DNA of 64,000 nucleotides, taken from NCBI RefSeq assembly GCF_902459465.1, contig NC_047078.1:3209691-3273690 (forward strand), given 5' to 3'. Each line of letters begins with the position of its first letter. The stretch's first letter is position 1. Positions 36,801 through 48,277 of the stretch are shown one piece after another. The notes beneath the pieces are model-generated. The model searched no databases. It was not told where the DNA came from and was given only the letters and a program-made list of their open reading frames with translations. Origin of the DNA: Asterias rubens (lineage: Eukaryota; Echinodermata; Asteroidea; Forcipulatida; Asteriidae). The position numbers were made by a program, and so were the translations under genes.

Positions 36801-39800
36801 GTGAGAAACGGCTCCCTCTGAAGTAACATAGTTTTCGAGAAAGAAGTAATTTCTCATTGAAATAAGTGAATTTTATAAGAAACCTCATCAGCTGAGGTCT
36901 CGAATTCAAGGCATCTGAAACCACACAACTTTGCGTCAAGGGCGGGTGTTTTTTCTTCCATTATTATCTTGCAACTTCGACGACCAATTGAGTTCACAGG
37001 TTTGTTATGTTGTTCATATGTTGAGATATGCGTGAGTGAGATATGCGTGAGAAGACTGGTCTTTGACAATAGACCTTATGCATTGACGTCATCCAGCGGC
37101 CATCTTAGTGGAAAAACGGTGACGAAACAATCGAAACGCACAGATTTGTTCGCGCGCCGCACAGGATTGGCCAATGAATAACCTCCTTTTGACCTCTAGG
37201 TGAGGGCGCCCTACTGAAATGACGTCATGTGCATAAGGTCTATAGACCGATCCTTTAAGCTCCGCATTAAGACCAGCATGCACCGCATTCAACAGTTAGC
37301 GCTTGCACAATGCAATGGGTATTTGCAAAAAGGTCTCTGCTGCCACCTAGTCAAAAGTCTCCATTAATTTCACTTTACTTGACCGTTTTACAGATTGTGA
37401 ATTCACATGTGCAGCGGAAAACTCGCTTTGTTCTCCAGAGTGTTCAGACCAGGACCCCGGTTACAATCGGACAAGATCGCAGTGTAGATGCGACCCATTG
37501 TGTCCACTGTATGGAGACTGTTGCGTGGACTACTGGACAAACTGCACTACGCTTCGCCAGTACATGCACAATGGGACCTCCAAATACCAAGGCTATATCG
37601 GATGTGTTGTTCCGTTAAAATTAACGATTGATCCACGCCCGTATTTCCAAAGTTACTACGTAGTTGATAAATGCCTTACTGATTGGCCCACAGGCACGGT
37701 AAAAGATAGATGTGAGAATATCACTTTGTATGGGCAGGAACGGTTCTTGGGTGTGTTTGTAACCGGTCCAGATGAAGTCACATTCAAGAACATATATTGC
37801 GCCCTCTGTCATGGGTTTGAGAGAAGCCAGCTGATTTCGTGGTCTATTAAACTGTGGCGCTGTAAACTCGTGCCAAACACGAACAAATGGGATTACAATT
37901 CATGTAAGGGTAATGATGTGGTACCACCAGCCTCCTTACAATTCAACCCGCATAGATGCTTCTCAACTGTGAGCTCATGCACCGAAAACAGTACCATGGA
38001 GCTGTGTTCACAGAAAACGGCAAGAATATTTAATCAGGCAACAGGGTTGGTCTATAAGAACATTGATTGTCTTGACTGTAACGGTCCATACAATGAAAAC
38101 CATTTTTCGTGTAATATGCATGCGTTTCATCATTACCACACCCACATGGTTGAATCGAACCAGATGTTCACACTGCTGTTTGATTTTACGGAAGGGACTG
38201 TTCACTCAATTCACACGACAGGAATCTTCTCTAAGGAAACCACAGGTCCTTTTCTGTTGAGAAGAAATTGCAGCAACTGGCAGACACATGATCCGTTCCT
38301 AGATGCATGTGTTAATTTGTGTGATCCGTTACTACAACCCGGGGATGAGCAAGATCATCTTCAGTGTGAACGGGGTATCAATGATGCTATGGTGTTGGAT
38401 AACAACCAGACTGAATATTGCATGAAGAATTTGACGCCTTTGGTCGTGTCTGGCAAACCAACCTACCTTGAAGGGACTAGTGATCGATTTGGTCAACAAG
38501 GCTCTATTCTTGTAATATACACAAATTTTGTGTATGCTGAGTATATCCAAGATGCTATGGACCAACTGTTAACAAACATAACTGATTTAGATCAGTTTGA
38601 AACTGTGACATGTAATGCAACATCGGTGGTTTTAGCCGTCTCTGTTCGATTAGGAGACGAAATGGTCCAATGTGAAGGGTACGCGATTGAGAGTTTCAAC
38701 CCAAAGAGCGACATCCTTCAATCAGAAGGTTTCTTCTGTGTCAACCTGAGTGGTTTTGTTTATCATCAGAATGAGTTCATGTATGAGATGCAGTACCGTT
38801 TTGCATTGAATGAGAGCATTTCACTCAAGGATCCACCAGTGTTAAGATTGTGCAGTCCTTTTGTGGGGAGTAGGCGCTGTTCTCTTCTGACCTTCGACAG
38901 AGAGGAATTCCAATGGTCTTCCGGCTCTCCAGATGGTAGTATCATTCACTATGCATCAGGCCGGATATTGGACCTTCAGGAGATCTGGCAGTTACCTGAT
39001 GGTACAATTCGTGTCTGTAATTTCTTCGAGGATGTTTTGAAAACGGAACACCCCGCATGGAGGTTTGTCCTTGCTAAAGTCAGTTTTGTGAATGGTGTTT
39101 TATCACTGGTTGCCTTGATTCTCGCACTCCTGTCGTATGCTGTGTTTCCGATTTTAAGAACCACTGCTGGTAAGACTATTATGAATCTAATGGTGGCATT
39201 TGTGTTGGCTCAAGTTCTCTTGATGATCGGCAAGATTGGACTGTCTTGGCTCTGTATCCTGCGAGCTTTGATGTTGCATTGGTCCTGGTTGACAGTCTTC
39301 TTTTGGATGACTATTCTGGCATGTGATTTGGCTTACAACCTCAGGAGCAACTTGGTACCCCGGAGCAGGTCCCACAGATCGGGTGGGTACAAACTGCTGA
39401 TTTTGGGCATCTACGGGTGGGGTACTCCTGTTGTGATCGTTGCGTCTTGCTTCATTGTTTCACGACTCGGTGAAGACCATCCAAGTTGGCTTCAATACGG
39501 AGGCGCCGACTGCTGGATAGTGGACCCTTTCCATTCTTTGTTGGTGTTCGGGATCCCGGTTGCTTTTCACTTAGCCATCAACTGTCTGATGTTTGGTTTC
39601 ATGCTCTACACTATCATGGCCAACCAAAACAGACTTGCCAAAGCGCGGATGGCGAAGAGTCTGAGGAGCAACGTGCTGTTAAATCTCAAGGTATGTATGA
39701 TAACAAAAAACAGTGGCCGCTAGTTATCACTGACACAGCCTTTCCTGCTGACCAATATTTTGTTGGTATTGGTTTTTGGTACTGGTATTGGTAACTGTCA

Positions 39801-40640
39801 TCCCATTCCTGGCTTGGCCAAATAGCTGAAATGTTACAATGGTATAAAAAAACTTTATGCTAAAAAGGGTACAAAGATACATGAAACACAGTAAACATTA
39901 TACATGTAGTAAGGTTTGCGGTAACACCGTGTATTGATAATCTCTAAATGTGTTTGGGCGGATCTGAAAAAAACAACACCCGCAACCCAACTCAAATAGA
40001 AATTGTCATAACATGGTGTTACTGCAAACCTTAATCTATCGTATTTCCACCATGCAAAGTTTGAAATCCTACTTACAATAAACAATGCAAATATTTGTAA
40101 AGTAGCGAAGGTACATGTGTGTATAGTAAACAGATTGTGTTCCAGCCACTATTACCACGTTTTTTTTGCAACCCCACACAGCTTGTTGTGATCACGGGAG
40201 TCACCTGGACACTCTTTATCTTGGCCAATCTTATCGAGGGAGCTTTCATATGGTACCTCTCCGTCGTGGTCAACTCTTTCCAGGGGCTTTTCATCGGCCT
40301 GGTATTCCTTCTCAACGAAAACGTCCGCAATTTGTGGCGGCAGAAGTTGCGTCAAATACATTGTTGCAAGTGCTCCAGACTCCATTCGTCAAAGCCAGAT
40401 ATGACGAGTGTAGAGAGGGGGCGAAGAGATACAGAGATGACCCCTATCGACATGTTAAATAATCAACAGACTGAGGCCATGTCCAAAATAGCGGCTACGG
40501 CTACGGCTACAGCTACGGCTACATTTCCATGTCATCATGCGTTGAAGTATAGGCCGTCCTCAACAACCTCCTTAGCAACAGAAGTACATGTAGCTATAGC
40601 TGTAGGCGCCAATTCGGATACAGCCCCAGTCAGCCAATGA
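33818..40640 (+). CDS. Somatomedin-B-domain seven-transmembrane receptor, class B2 / Methuselah-like (3 exons, 946 aa)
   Basis: Exons: 33818-33902, 37394-39690, 40182-40640. Exon 1 has a strong Kozak context (gcagccATGg) and encodes a signal peptide with a hydrophobic core ILIFLLQL. Residues 30-79 are a cysteine-rich somatomedin-B domain with CRCDPLC and YGDCCVDY. A long Cys-rich, N-glycosylation-rich ectodomain follows to about residue 580. Seven hydrophobic segments follow: TM1 about 591, FPILRTTAGK loop, TM3 with FFWMTILACDLAYN, TM4 GIYGWGTP, TM5 before the exon 2 end (residue 794), TM6 about 795-815, TM7 with NSFQGLFIG. This 7TM pattern is that of adhesion/Methuselah-like receptors. I see no GPS cleavage motif (no Cys-x-x-HLT/S) before TM1. 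Ligand and G-protein partner are unknown. The last roughly 54 codons lie in a repeat (see 40474-40626). The first intron is 3.5 kb and full of repeats, so an undetected extra exon is possible. Confidence 0.88.
34021..34375. mobile_element. MITE with AAAGATGCTATGTCAGA ends
   Basis: aaagatgctatgtcagattt and aaatctgacatagcatcttt are near-perfect terminal repeats over 355 bases. First of three elements packed end to end in receptor intron 1. Confidence 0.8.
34374..34744 (-). mobile_element. Family-2 MITE, second copy
   Basis: aagccattggaccatttcgg ... ccgaaagggtccaatggctc. It matches 10781-11148 in reverse (gtgtcatgacatgtgtttaa and tgtaagttatttgtaaatct in common). Confidence 0.8.
34741..34994 (+). 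mobile_element. M1 element, internally deleted
   Basis: taaaggcactggccaccttt at the left; gagtaattaccaaaagttat then cctttaat at the right. The central hairpin is gone. It abuts the family-2 element. Confidence 0.75.
35417..35830. repeat. Array of GGTTCGATAGTCCGAA-like units in both orientations
   Basis: The left half repeats variants of aaggttcgatagtccgaa; the right half repeats the complement, cttcggactattgaacctt, with a switch near 35580. About 10 units are recognisable on each side, uneven in spacing. It is non-coding and lies in receptor intron 1. Confidence 0.75.
36088..36394. mobile_element. Long-arm MITE in receptor intron 1
   Basis: agccttgctcatggcagtcg and cgactgccttgagcaaggct are the ends; inner arms include cgctgtaaacccacccgtat and its complement. 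The centre is more GC-rich than the flanks. Confidence 0.75.
36703..37070 (-). mobile_element. M1 element with a lost right end
   Basis: ttaaagacactaattggtca at the left. The right terminal repeat is replaced by another MITE beginning at 37071. Confidence 0.75.
37071..37241. mobile_element. MITE with AGACCTTATGCA ends
   Basis: agaccttatgcattgacgtc and gacgtcatgtgcataaggtct. It sits at the M1 end, 150 bases before receptor exon 2. Confidence 0.75.
39909..40033. mobile_element. Foldback with 'GTGTTACCGCAAACC' ends, receptor intron 2
   Basis: aaggtttgcggtaacaccgt and acatggtgttactgcaaacctt form the arms. Single-ended relatives of this motif occur at 2850, 11936, 43680, 50368, 55745-56000 and 60295. 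Confidence 0.7.
40474..40626 (+). mobile_element. GGCTACGGCTAC-type MITE inside receptor coding exon 3
   Basis: aggccatgtccaaaatagcg at the left and ggcgccaattcggatacagc at the right match the 6700-6841 element, including the central gcgttgaagtatagg. The receptor frame runs through it, giving the ATATATAT tail; the stop (40638-40640) lies just outside. Confidence 0.8.
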
Positions 40641-40778
40641 GCACGATACAATCAATCATTGGTTTAAAATGCCATAGACCTTATTGCAAATACTCGGTAC
40701 GCACGCTGTAGGTATTGAATGAGGTGCATGCTAAGGACAGCTGGAGGCAGGAAATGATATTACTCTTAAAACAATCCA

Positions 40779-41004
40779 GGGCCCAATTTCATAGAGATGC
40801 TAAGAGATGAAATTTCTTCCTTGATAAAACCAGGATTACCAACAAAATTTCCATTTGCTGCAAATTTCTTGTTCCTTTTTTCAACTGTTGTTTGCTTATC
40901 CTGAAAATCATGTGGAAATTTGGTTGGAATTCCTTTTTTTTCCAAGGAAGAAATTTCATGCTATACAAATTGTTGTGCTTAGCAGCTCTATAAAATTGGG
41001 CCCT
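40779..41004. mobile_element. GGGCCCAATTTCATAG-type MITE
   Basis: gggcccaatttcatagagat and agctctataaaattgggccc. The interior has caggattacca arms. It lies about 140 bases after the receptor stop. The following 41005-41476 shows no gene. Confidence 0.75.
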
Positions 41005-41476
41005 GATTGTAGGATGGGGGAAACATCCACCAGGCAAGGAGTACCAAAGTTCTCAAAAACGCTACAACCTATTGAAATGAAATTTGCACAGGTTAGTTTT
41101 GTTGTATATATTTACATTAATTTAGGATTAAAACAATCGAGTGGTTGCAAAAACCAAAAAGTACTTTCCACTTTTTTTTGGGGGAGTTTGATGGTTTGAG
41201 CAGCAAATCATAACCAACAGTGCAACCTTTAGAATTAAAAACGCGTACATAAAATATAAATGTATGTCAAGTTATAACGTATTTATTTGTTGATTATTCG
41301 ATCACAATAATTTGAACAAAAACTACACACAAAGTATTGTATTTAAAGACACTTACAAAAAACATGATTAAAAAAAAACACAATCTTAACAGATTGAGTT
41401 TTTCAAGTTTAATCCTTCCTTACCTCTAACCCTACCCCCACCCCACCCAAGTTATTGGCTTAAATTCTATGTCATT

Positions 41477-41826
41477 TTAAAGACACTGGACACTATTGGT
41501 AATTGTCAAAGACCAGTCTTCTCACTTTGTGCATCTCAACATATGCATAAAAATAACAAACCTGTGAAAATTTGAGCTTGATTGGTCGTCGGAGTTGCGA
41601 GATAACTATGGGGAAAAAAAACCCTTGTCACATGAAGTTGGGTACTTTCAGATGCTTGATTTCGAGACCTCAAAGTCTCAACTTGAGGTCTCTAAAAGCA
41701 CGTCACGCCGTTTCTCACAATGTTTTTTTTATTTTACCATCAACCTCTCCCCATTACTTGTTACCAAGTGGGGTTTTATACAGATAATTATTTTGAGTAA
41801 TTACCATTAGTGTCCACTGCCTTTAA
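41477..41826 (+). mobile_element. M1 element
   Basis: ttaaagacactggacactat ... attagtgtccactgccttta. The block after the central hairpin is shortened. Confidence 0.85.
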
Positions 41827-42544
41827 CTAAATTCTTATTTCATATTCAGCTCAGAGCTTACAAATTTCCTTTTCTTGACAAAAAATTGCATGTCACAAAC
41901 CTTATAGCTCTGAAACAGTCAATTTGATTAATTTCATCAAGAAGCACAGTCATTGTTTATTTGTAGACCACGTACCTTTCCACTTTGTATATCCATTGTG
42001 ACACTGAATAAACCAGCACCGGTTGTAAAAAAAATAATAATAAAACTTGGTTTAATAGTATGGACTTGTTGCCGTGTTTGCTCTCCATAGTTTGGATTTT
42101 TTGCCAAGTTTGCCCTCCAAAGTTTGGATTTTGCCTTCCATTGAGTTTTTTTTTTCTTTTTTCACCAAACAGAATAAGCAGGATTGTTGTTCCAGTAGTC
42201 CCCTCACTTTATTTACTTTGTCTTTCTAGTAAATAGACGTAGACCTTTGCCTGAGGTCTCCTCCACAAATTGATGTGAACCATACCACTCCCACAACGGC
42301 CCACTGCCAAAACTATTTTAATAAAAACACACATCCCTTCCGAATCATTCACAGCCAAAACAAAGCTGTGATGCAGAATACTGTTCACATGAAGCATCCG
42401 CAGGAATGAACCGCAAACCGGGCATCACTCAATATTTTTGGTTCATTTTGAGTCTGTGAAACAGGCATGATATTTGGTCCTTGGGGGAAAAAAAAGTAGG
42501 AATATTTCATCAAGTACAAGGGCTGACCTATTTGTACACTATGT

Positions 42545-42785
42545 GTCCCTGAGCAAGAACATGTATAACTATAATTGCTTCTCTCCACCCAGGGGTAAAT
42601 GGGTACCTGTGAGGGCAGAGATGGTTCTTGTGATTGAATAGCCGAGTAGCGCATTATAATGTTGCACAAGGATGTATACTCCCCCCACCAGGGAGCTGAG
42701 ATGGTTTAAGGAGTGAATTAAGGGGTTATAATGTGAAGCGCTTAGGGCTGCCCTCCAAGTGTGAAAAGCGCTATATAAAAACTGG

Positions 42786-42819
<34 letters not shown>

Positions 42820-42830
42820 GACGGTGTAGG
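42545..42830 (+). repeat. SINE with L2-like 3' end and (ATT)n tail
   Basis: ttctctccacccaggggtaa, then ctccccccaccagggagctg, then gaagcgcttagggctgccct and gcgctatataaaaactggtt, ending in (att)n. It is the best-preserved member of its family in the window. The bases 41827-42544 and 42831-42980 hold nothing recognisable. Confidence 0.7.
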
Positions 42831-42980
42831 CTCTAATAGAATTTTCAAGCTATTTAATATAAAAAGAAAAATCAGATTTTTTCAAGGGTAACAAAATCGG
42901 AAATCTTACTAAAGTAGGAAGATGATATCGTGTCTGTTGTAACAAAAAATGTACCCATGACTGTGTGACTGTACACATGA

Positions 42981-43154
42981 AGCATGGTTCATACTTCCTG
43001 TGAAGCAAATTTGACGTGAATTTGATGTCACAACCCTCCTTTAGCAGTGATATTCGCAAGTGAGTTGAGCAAAGTTGAACTGCTGCAAATTTTTCGTTGC
43101 GAATATGTGACGTCAACATTCGTATCGCATTCGCAGGAAGTATGAACCGGGCTT
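42981..43154. mobile_element. MITE downstream of EBAG9
   Basis: atggttcatacttcctgtga and tcgcaggaagtatgaaccgg. A degraded relative runs over 52180-52297. It lies within the likely EBAG9 3' UTR or just beyond. Confidence 0.65.
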
Positions 43155-43247
43155 TTTGCAAGAAGATTTGAATTAGATATGCGATGCATCGAAGTAAAAC
43201 TGTTGTGAAATTTAAAATATTTATGCACCGAGCTTCGATATCAATGA

Positions 43248-46200
43248 TCACTTTAACTTAACAGCTAATTTACTTGTGTCTTTCTTCACTGCTCTCTGAG
43301 CTTCTCGTTCCATCTTCTTCCGATGTTGCTCGGCAGCTCTCTTGTCTCTTTCTGCTTGTTTCTTCTCTTTGATCACTCTGTCCGCATCCCATGAGAGGTC
43401 TATAGCGCCTGCTTCATCCTCCCAGGTTCCCTCGTTGTTGTCGTCCCACGTTGACAACTCCGACTGCGCCATTATCAAACAAACACAAAAATGTCAAAAT
43501 ATAAATTCACATAGTAATGTTGTTAAAAAAAAATATATAATAATAATAATTTATTTTTGATAAAGTGTCTTACATAAAAAAAATCTCAAAATGATGTACA
43601 AAATTTTTTTTACATTATTATTATAAACATTAAGCTAAAAAGAGTTACGCAAAATACAGCAAGATTACATTGTTATAGAAAGGTTTGCGGTAACACCATG
43701 TAATGACTATCTCTAATGAGTTGGGGTGGTTCTGAAAAGAACCGTTGGTTTCAACTCGACGTTTGGATCAGTATGCTCAGTATGCTCTAATCGTCTTCTG
43801 GAGAAACATTGTACAATAAAACCGACAAAAACACAAACAATGAGATACACAAATACGAGTCAATAAACAATATCCCAACACAAGAAAAGGCAATAAATAA
43901 AAAAGATACACGATTCATTCAAAGACAGTGTCTTGTGACCGCGTGGATAAGAGCACCGAGCTCAAGCGCTTCTGCATCCCGTATCCAACGAGGCCGAGAT
44001 TTCAGAACGGTATATGGAGCGTGACGCATTGACATTCACAATACGCACTGTGTAATAAAAACAGAGGAAGTAGGATATAAAACAGTGGACGTAGCATATA
44101 TGTTTTTATCCCCCTAGTAGTTCAAGCTTCTGATTGGTAGATTAGCGCGTACTGGAAGATAAACATTGATACATGCAATGCCTAAAAACATGTGAACCTT
44201 GACTTACCGATGCCATCGGTGTTACGTCAACATTCATTGCTAGCCTGTTGGAAACTCCACTGTTCGGTAAACCTCCCCTACCACGGTCCTTTTTCCGGAT
44301 CAATACCTAAAAACAAAATTGTCAATAAAATAACTAATATTTCATAAGTTTAATTTGAGGAGAACCGGAAACCATACCTGAAGAACCAATCTGAATTAAG
44401 TATTGTTTGAAACTTTGCATGGTGTGGAGAAAAAGGAAGAAACTTTAAACAAAAAGTATACTTGTGGATACAACCATGTGTAAATCTCTTTTGTGTGAGT
44501 GTTGGCTCTGAGAAGAGCCGGTTTGGTCTTGACACTTCGGTATATTCTACTCTGTTCTCCTGAAGACGAGCAGAGTATACTGTTCAAAATGTGGAGGCCA
44601 AACCGGCTCTTCTCGGAGCCAATACTCACACAAAAAGAGATTAACACATGGCTGTACCCGCAACTTTACTACTTATTTATAGTTTCTTCCCATATCTGAA
44701 TTGTTCAGTAATTTTGTTTTGTACTCTTCCAGTCTTGTGTAATAATAACAATAACAAGAGGTATTTATAGAGCGATCTGACACAGGGTACAACAGCGCTG
44801 TAAAAGAAACGGAACAATAAGCAAATAATATAATGCACGAATGATGGGAAAGACAGTTGGTCCTAAGCAATCAACCATTGAACAGGAAAGTGTTGAGATG
44901 TTCCTTGAAGACTTCAAGTGACTCAGCAGAACAAATTTGATGAGGGAGACGGTTCCAAAGGCGCGAAATGAAAGATCCCCAGCAGCAGAATGCGCTTTTT
45001 GAATTGCCAAGAGTGAACTGTGTATTTGTTGTGCTTTAAAATTAGCAACTTTGTGCTGCACCAGCTCTAATAAATTGGGCCAAGAACTTGAATTTAATTG
45101 ACCTGTTAAAAGACCAAGCATGGTACAATCTGCCCCAGCCCCAGGGCATTAACACAAACCGTTCTTTTCATAGTGGACTGGATAAATCGCATAGACCTGT
45201 TTAAAGACCAAGCATGGTACAATCTGCCCCAGCCCCAGGGCATTAACACAAACTGTTCTTTTAATAGTGGACTGGATAAATCGCATAGACCTGTTTAAAG
45301 ACCAAGCATGGTACAATCTGCCCCAGCCCCAGGGCATTAACACAAACTGTTCTTTTAATAGTGGACTGGATAAATCGCATAGACCTGTTTAAAGACCAAG
45401 CATGGTACAATCTGCCAAAGCCCCAGGGCAATAATACATACTGTTCTTTTCATAGTGGGTGCCATGTCACTGAAGTAATCCATTTCAGGGATGTCTTCGG
45501 CAGGTTGATTTAAATCCACTTGTTGTTGGGCAAGATTTGGGTCGTTGGGTTCTACTACGATACTCGTTGGGGCGCCAGCATAATCCCAATCATCCCAGTC
45601 AGCTACATCTTGCTGTGAGACAGAACAATTATATCAATTATTAATAATAGTACTATAATGAGTAGAGTAGATGGCCTTAGCTTTCGATCCAAACCGGACC
45701 TTCTTCAGAGGCATGTAATAACAATACTAATAATAAGCAGTTCTTGTAAGAGCATATTACAGAAGAGTCTCTATGCACTTCTGTGTCTAAAAAGCAGTTA
45801 TTGTATAGAGCATATTACCAAAGAGTCTCTATGCGCTTCTGTGTCTAAAAAGATGCGTTTTAGGTTTAGATATGAATTGTTAGATTAGAATTCAGAATTT
45901 TATTTAATTATTTGTTTGTTGCGTTTAAAAACGCAAAACATGGTGGGTAGTATAACAAAGTAATACTAAAAATGTGAGCTTACAAAATCAGCCATTAAGT
46001 ATTACAAAGACAATTAGCCTGATATATCAGGAATAACCTATTTGATATGATTACTTGATGCAAAGGTTATCCCCTTCAGAGAATAATCAGTAAAATGTTT
46101 GCCACCCCATCAGAATAGTGGTTTTACCATTTCAAGTGTGCCAACCTGACAGGTGTGTTTTGCATGTTGAATATCTTTGATTTGAACCACAGCCTCCAAA

Positions 46201-47076
46201 CTGTTTCATTATTTTCTCGCAACTTCATTTAATACCAATCAAGCCAAAATTTTCACACGTGTGTGTAAAGTGTATGAATATGCTGAGATACATCAAGTGA
46301 GGACACTGGTCTCTTTGACCTTTACCAAAAGTCATACCCTGCTTTTAAACACCAAACTCAAGCTCTGGTGCATCTGATCAGCAGAGTGTGGCTTTGATTC
46401 TCGGTAATTGTAAAACTGTGTCCTTTTAAAAGCAAGACACAATTCTCTCAACATTTTGGATGGGACTTTCAGCTGTAGATGTAGGTCCCATCATGTATTG
46501 TTATTAGGAAGTATCAACACACATAACAGACCCCATGACCCAGTACACAATTATCGCAAAGAGAAGGGGTTTTGAACACCCCCGGTATGCCTGCAGGGCG
46601 TTTATAATCAATCATGAAGAATAAACTAAAAAGGAAGAAGAAGAAGAAAGTAGGATTCGAACTGCCTCTAGCTACCTGGCAACCTCCGTAGTCTAGTTGG
46701 TAAGACACTGCTCTAGAATTGCAAGAGTCGTGGGTTCGAATCCCACCCGAGGAACATGCCTGTGATATTTGTTCACAGGGCTCCGGAAAGTACTGAGTAT
46801 ACAGTGCTTTCACACATCGGTGTATGGGTAAAAACCCAAATTAATATTTTTTATCCCCGCTGCAAGTTTAACATCTGTTAAGAAGAAAGTACTTACTTCG
46901 TGATCATTAGGTGAGTTGGCTGCAGACGGAGTTCTTATGTTGCTTGAATGTTTCGGCAAGTCTGTGTCACTTTTACTGCCTCGATGAAATCTATTGAATA
47001 AGATGCGCTTTAGGAAGACAAACACAGATGCCAGAAAGTTGCACAAGAACCACTTGTTACATCTGAAGGCCGCCAT
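43248..47076 (-). CDS. EBAG9: EBAG9 / RCAS1 (4 coding exons, 221 aa)
   Basis: Exons in transcript order: 47076-46897, 45612-45442, 44306-44208, 43463-43248, all phase 0. EBAG9 is a Golgi-anchored protein reported to restrain regulated exocytosis in vertebrates. Seen: an N-terminal hydrophobic anchor (FLCNFLASVFVFLKRIL, about 10-26); acidic DWDDWDY (about 65-71) where human has EEWTSWDED; a YFSDMAPTMKR stretch matching human YFKDMTPTIRK; and a C-terminal WDDNNEGTWEDE segment followed by a charged coiled coil with DKRAAEQHRKKMEREAQR and ending KLAVKLK, nearly the human KIGVKLS end. Length is close to the human 213 aa. The donor end of exon 2 sits in a 94-bp tandem array (45095-45470), and introns carry SINE and hairpin repeats. 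It is transcribed toward CBS-1 and away from CBS-2's 3' end. Identification is very firm. Confidence 0.95.
44475..44650. repeat. Hairpin element in EBAG9 intron 3
   Basis: catgtgtaaatctcttttgt / aaaaagagattaacacatg and ggctctgagaagagccggtt / aaccggctcttctcggagcc form the arms; the centre is gttctcctgaagacgagcag. Confidence 0.75.
45095..45470. repeat. 94-bp tandem array, about four units, at the EBAG9 exon 2 donor
   Basis: The anchor agaccaagcatggtacaatc recurs at 45111, 45205, 45299 and 45393, an exact 94-base period. Each unit contains aactgttctttt...tagtgg, a copy of the last bases of EBAG9 exon 2 and its donor (minus strand ccactat.aaaagaacaGT). The real exon end is the outermost, diverged unit (45442). 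Confidence 0.85.
46190..46346 (-). mobile_element. M1 remnant in EBAG9 intron 1
   Basis: ttattttctcgcaacttcat, aaaattttcacacg and gtgaggacactggtctcttt match one end of M1. The terminal repeat is decayed. Confidence 0.5.
46675..46845 (+). repeat. tRNA-derived SINE
   Basis: tagtctagttggtaagacac (A box) and gtgggttcgaatcccacccg (T arm with B box) give a full tRNA-like cloverleaf head; the tail runs to catcggtgtatgggtaaaaa. Relatives: 54368-54450 (minus) and 59280-59375. It lies in EBAG9 intron 1, about 50 bases from exon 1. The tail makes it a SINE rather than a working tRNA gene. Confidence 0.7.
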
Positions 47077-47551
47077 TTATCACACTGTGAATGCGCCCCT
47101 AAATTGTATTGAAAATGACATTATTCAAAATCACAATTTTTAAAAACTTTGAATACTTACAAGAATAAGAATAAGATATAAAATGTTTAAAACAGCCAAC
47201 TGCCGAGGATGTGGCTGAGAGTACTGAGAGTGCGTGTGCTGGAAACATTTCAATTGATATGAAATAAAAATTTAAATACTGTATTTAGTTTATGATGAGA
47301 TATCCTTTGTAAACACTGTTTTTTTTGCGTTGACAAAGTTTTTCTCCCTCCCCAACAAGACTATTTAGAGGCCATTCAAAGAAGTTATTTGTCGGGTGTA
47401 TTTAAACAAAATTGGCAGGCCACTTCTTCTCAAATAGAGTGGTAAGCTTGGAATTTGGAACACTTTGACAGACATGACATTGACAGAGTCTCGAATTTCT
47501 GCACCAAGTGAGGCTACATTCAAGAGACAATTGAGAGTTCTGTCTATCCAG

Positions 47552-47682
47552 TAGCCCACCTTGTTGAGCTGTTAATGGCTCCGCTGTTAACATCGGTCTC
47601 ATCACTGTCACCATTACGTAATGGTGACAGTGATGAGACCGATGTAACAGCAGAGCCATTAACAGCTCAACAAGGTGGGCTA
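47552..47682. mobile_element. Foldback MITE, complete copy
   Basis: tagcccaccttgttgagctg and its complement are the ends, gtctcatcactgtcaccatt the inner arm. Same family as 813-920. Confidence 0.85.
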
Positions 47683-48136
47683 ACCACTAAAAGCACTAAC
47701 CAACCAAGCAAGCAATCAAACAAGTTTGTTGAGTATGTCTAAGTAATAACATGGATGGGGCAATAAAGTCAAATTAAAGTCAAACTCAAAATAGGCTACA
47801 TTTTTTTTTTATATATTTTTTTTTATAACTTTTGATTGACCGCGTCCACAGTTTCACCTCAAACAACAACTACTCAGCATTAATACTGTCAAGACTGTAT
47901 CTAGTTTGGGATGGAGGCCTCTAATTTCTTATAAAATTAAAATAATAGAGTTATATATTATTTCTTTGTTTTATTTTAATACGGGCGGGCCTTCAGGATA
48001 AAGACAAAACAGAAAACAATGACATGACGAAGAATGCGTATCATTAAATGAATAAAAAATAAAAATATGCAAAAATAAATGACCTTATCAAATTGAATTC
48101 TAAAATTCTTTCTATTCTAATTTTCTAATAAAAAAA

Positions 48137-48277
48137 GGGTAACTTTCCGTATGGCGCCACCACTTTTTCACTCATTTTTACAAAAAGGGATATATCAATG
48201 AGGTAAATTAATACTATATTATTTTTAATTATTTCATATCGAATGAAAAAGTGGTGGCGCCATGCGGAAACTTTTCC
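48137..48277. mobile_element. MITE with GGCGCCACCACTTTTTCA arms
   Basis: ctttccgtatggcgccacca and tggtggcgccatgcggaaa enclose an AT-rich core. The surroundings (47690-48136, 48278-48708) are AT-rich without a gene. Confidence 0.75.

Noticed and set aside
45095-45470. Duplicated EBAG9 exon 2
   Set aside because: Only the last bases and donor are copied in each 94-base unit; there is no acceptor or coding frame of the full exon.
46680-46752. Functional tRNA gene
   Set aside because: The A and B boxes and a T-arm are present, but the sequence continues into a repeated tail shared with 54368-54450, and copies recur with mutated arms. It is a SINE head.
47400-47550. LINE reverse-transcriptase tail on the minus strand
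   Set aside because: Some frames look vaguely like a LINE tail, but no clear motif such as WNSLP is present, so I do not list it.
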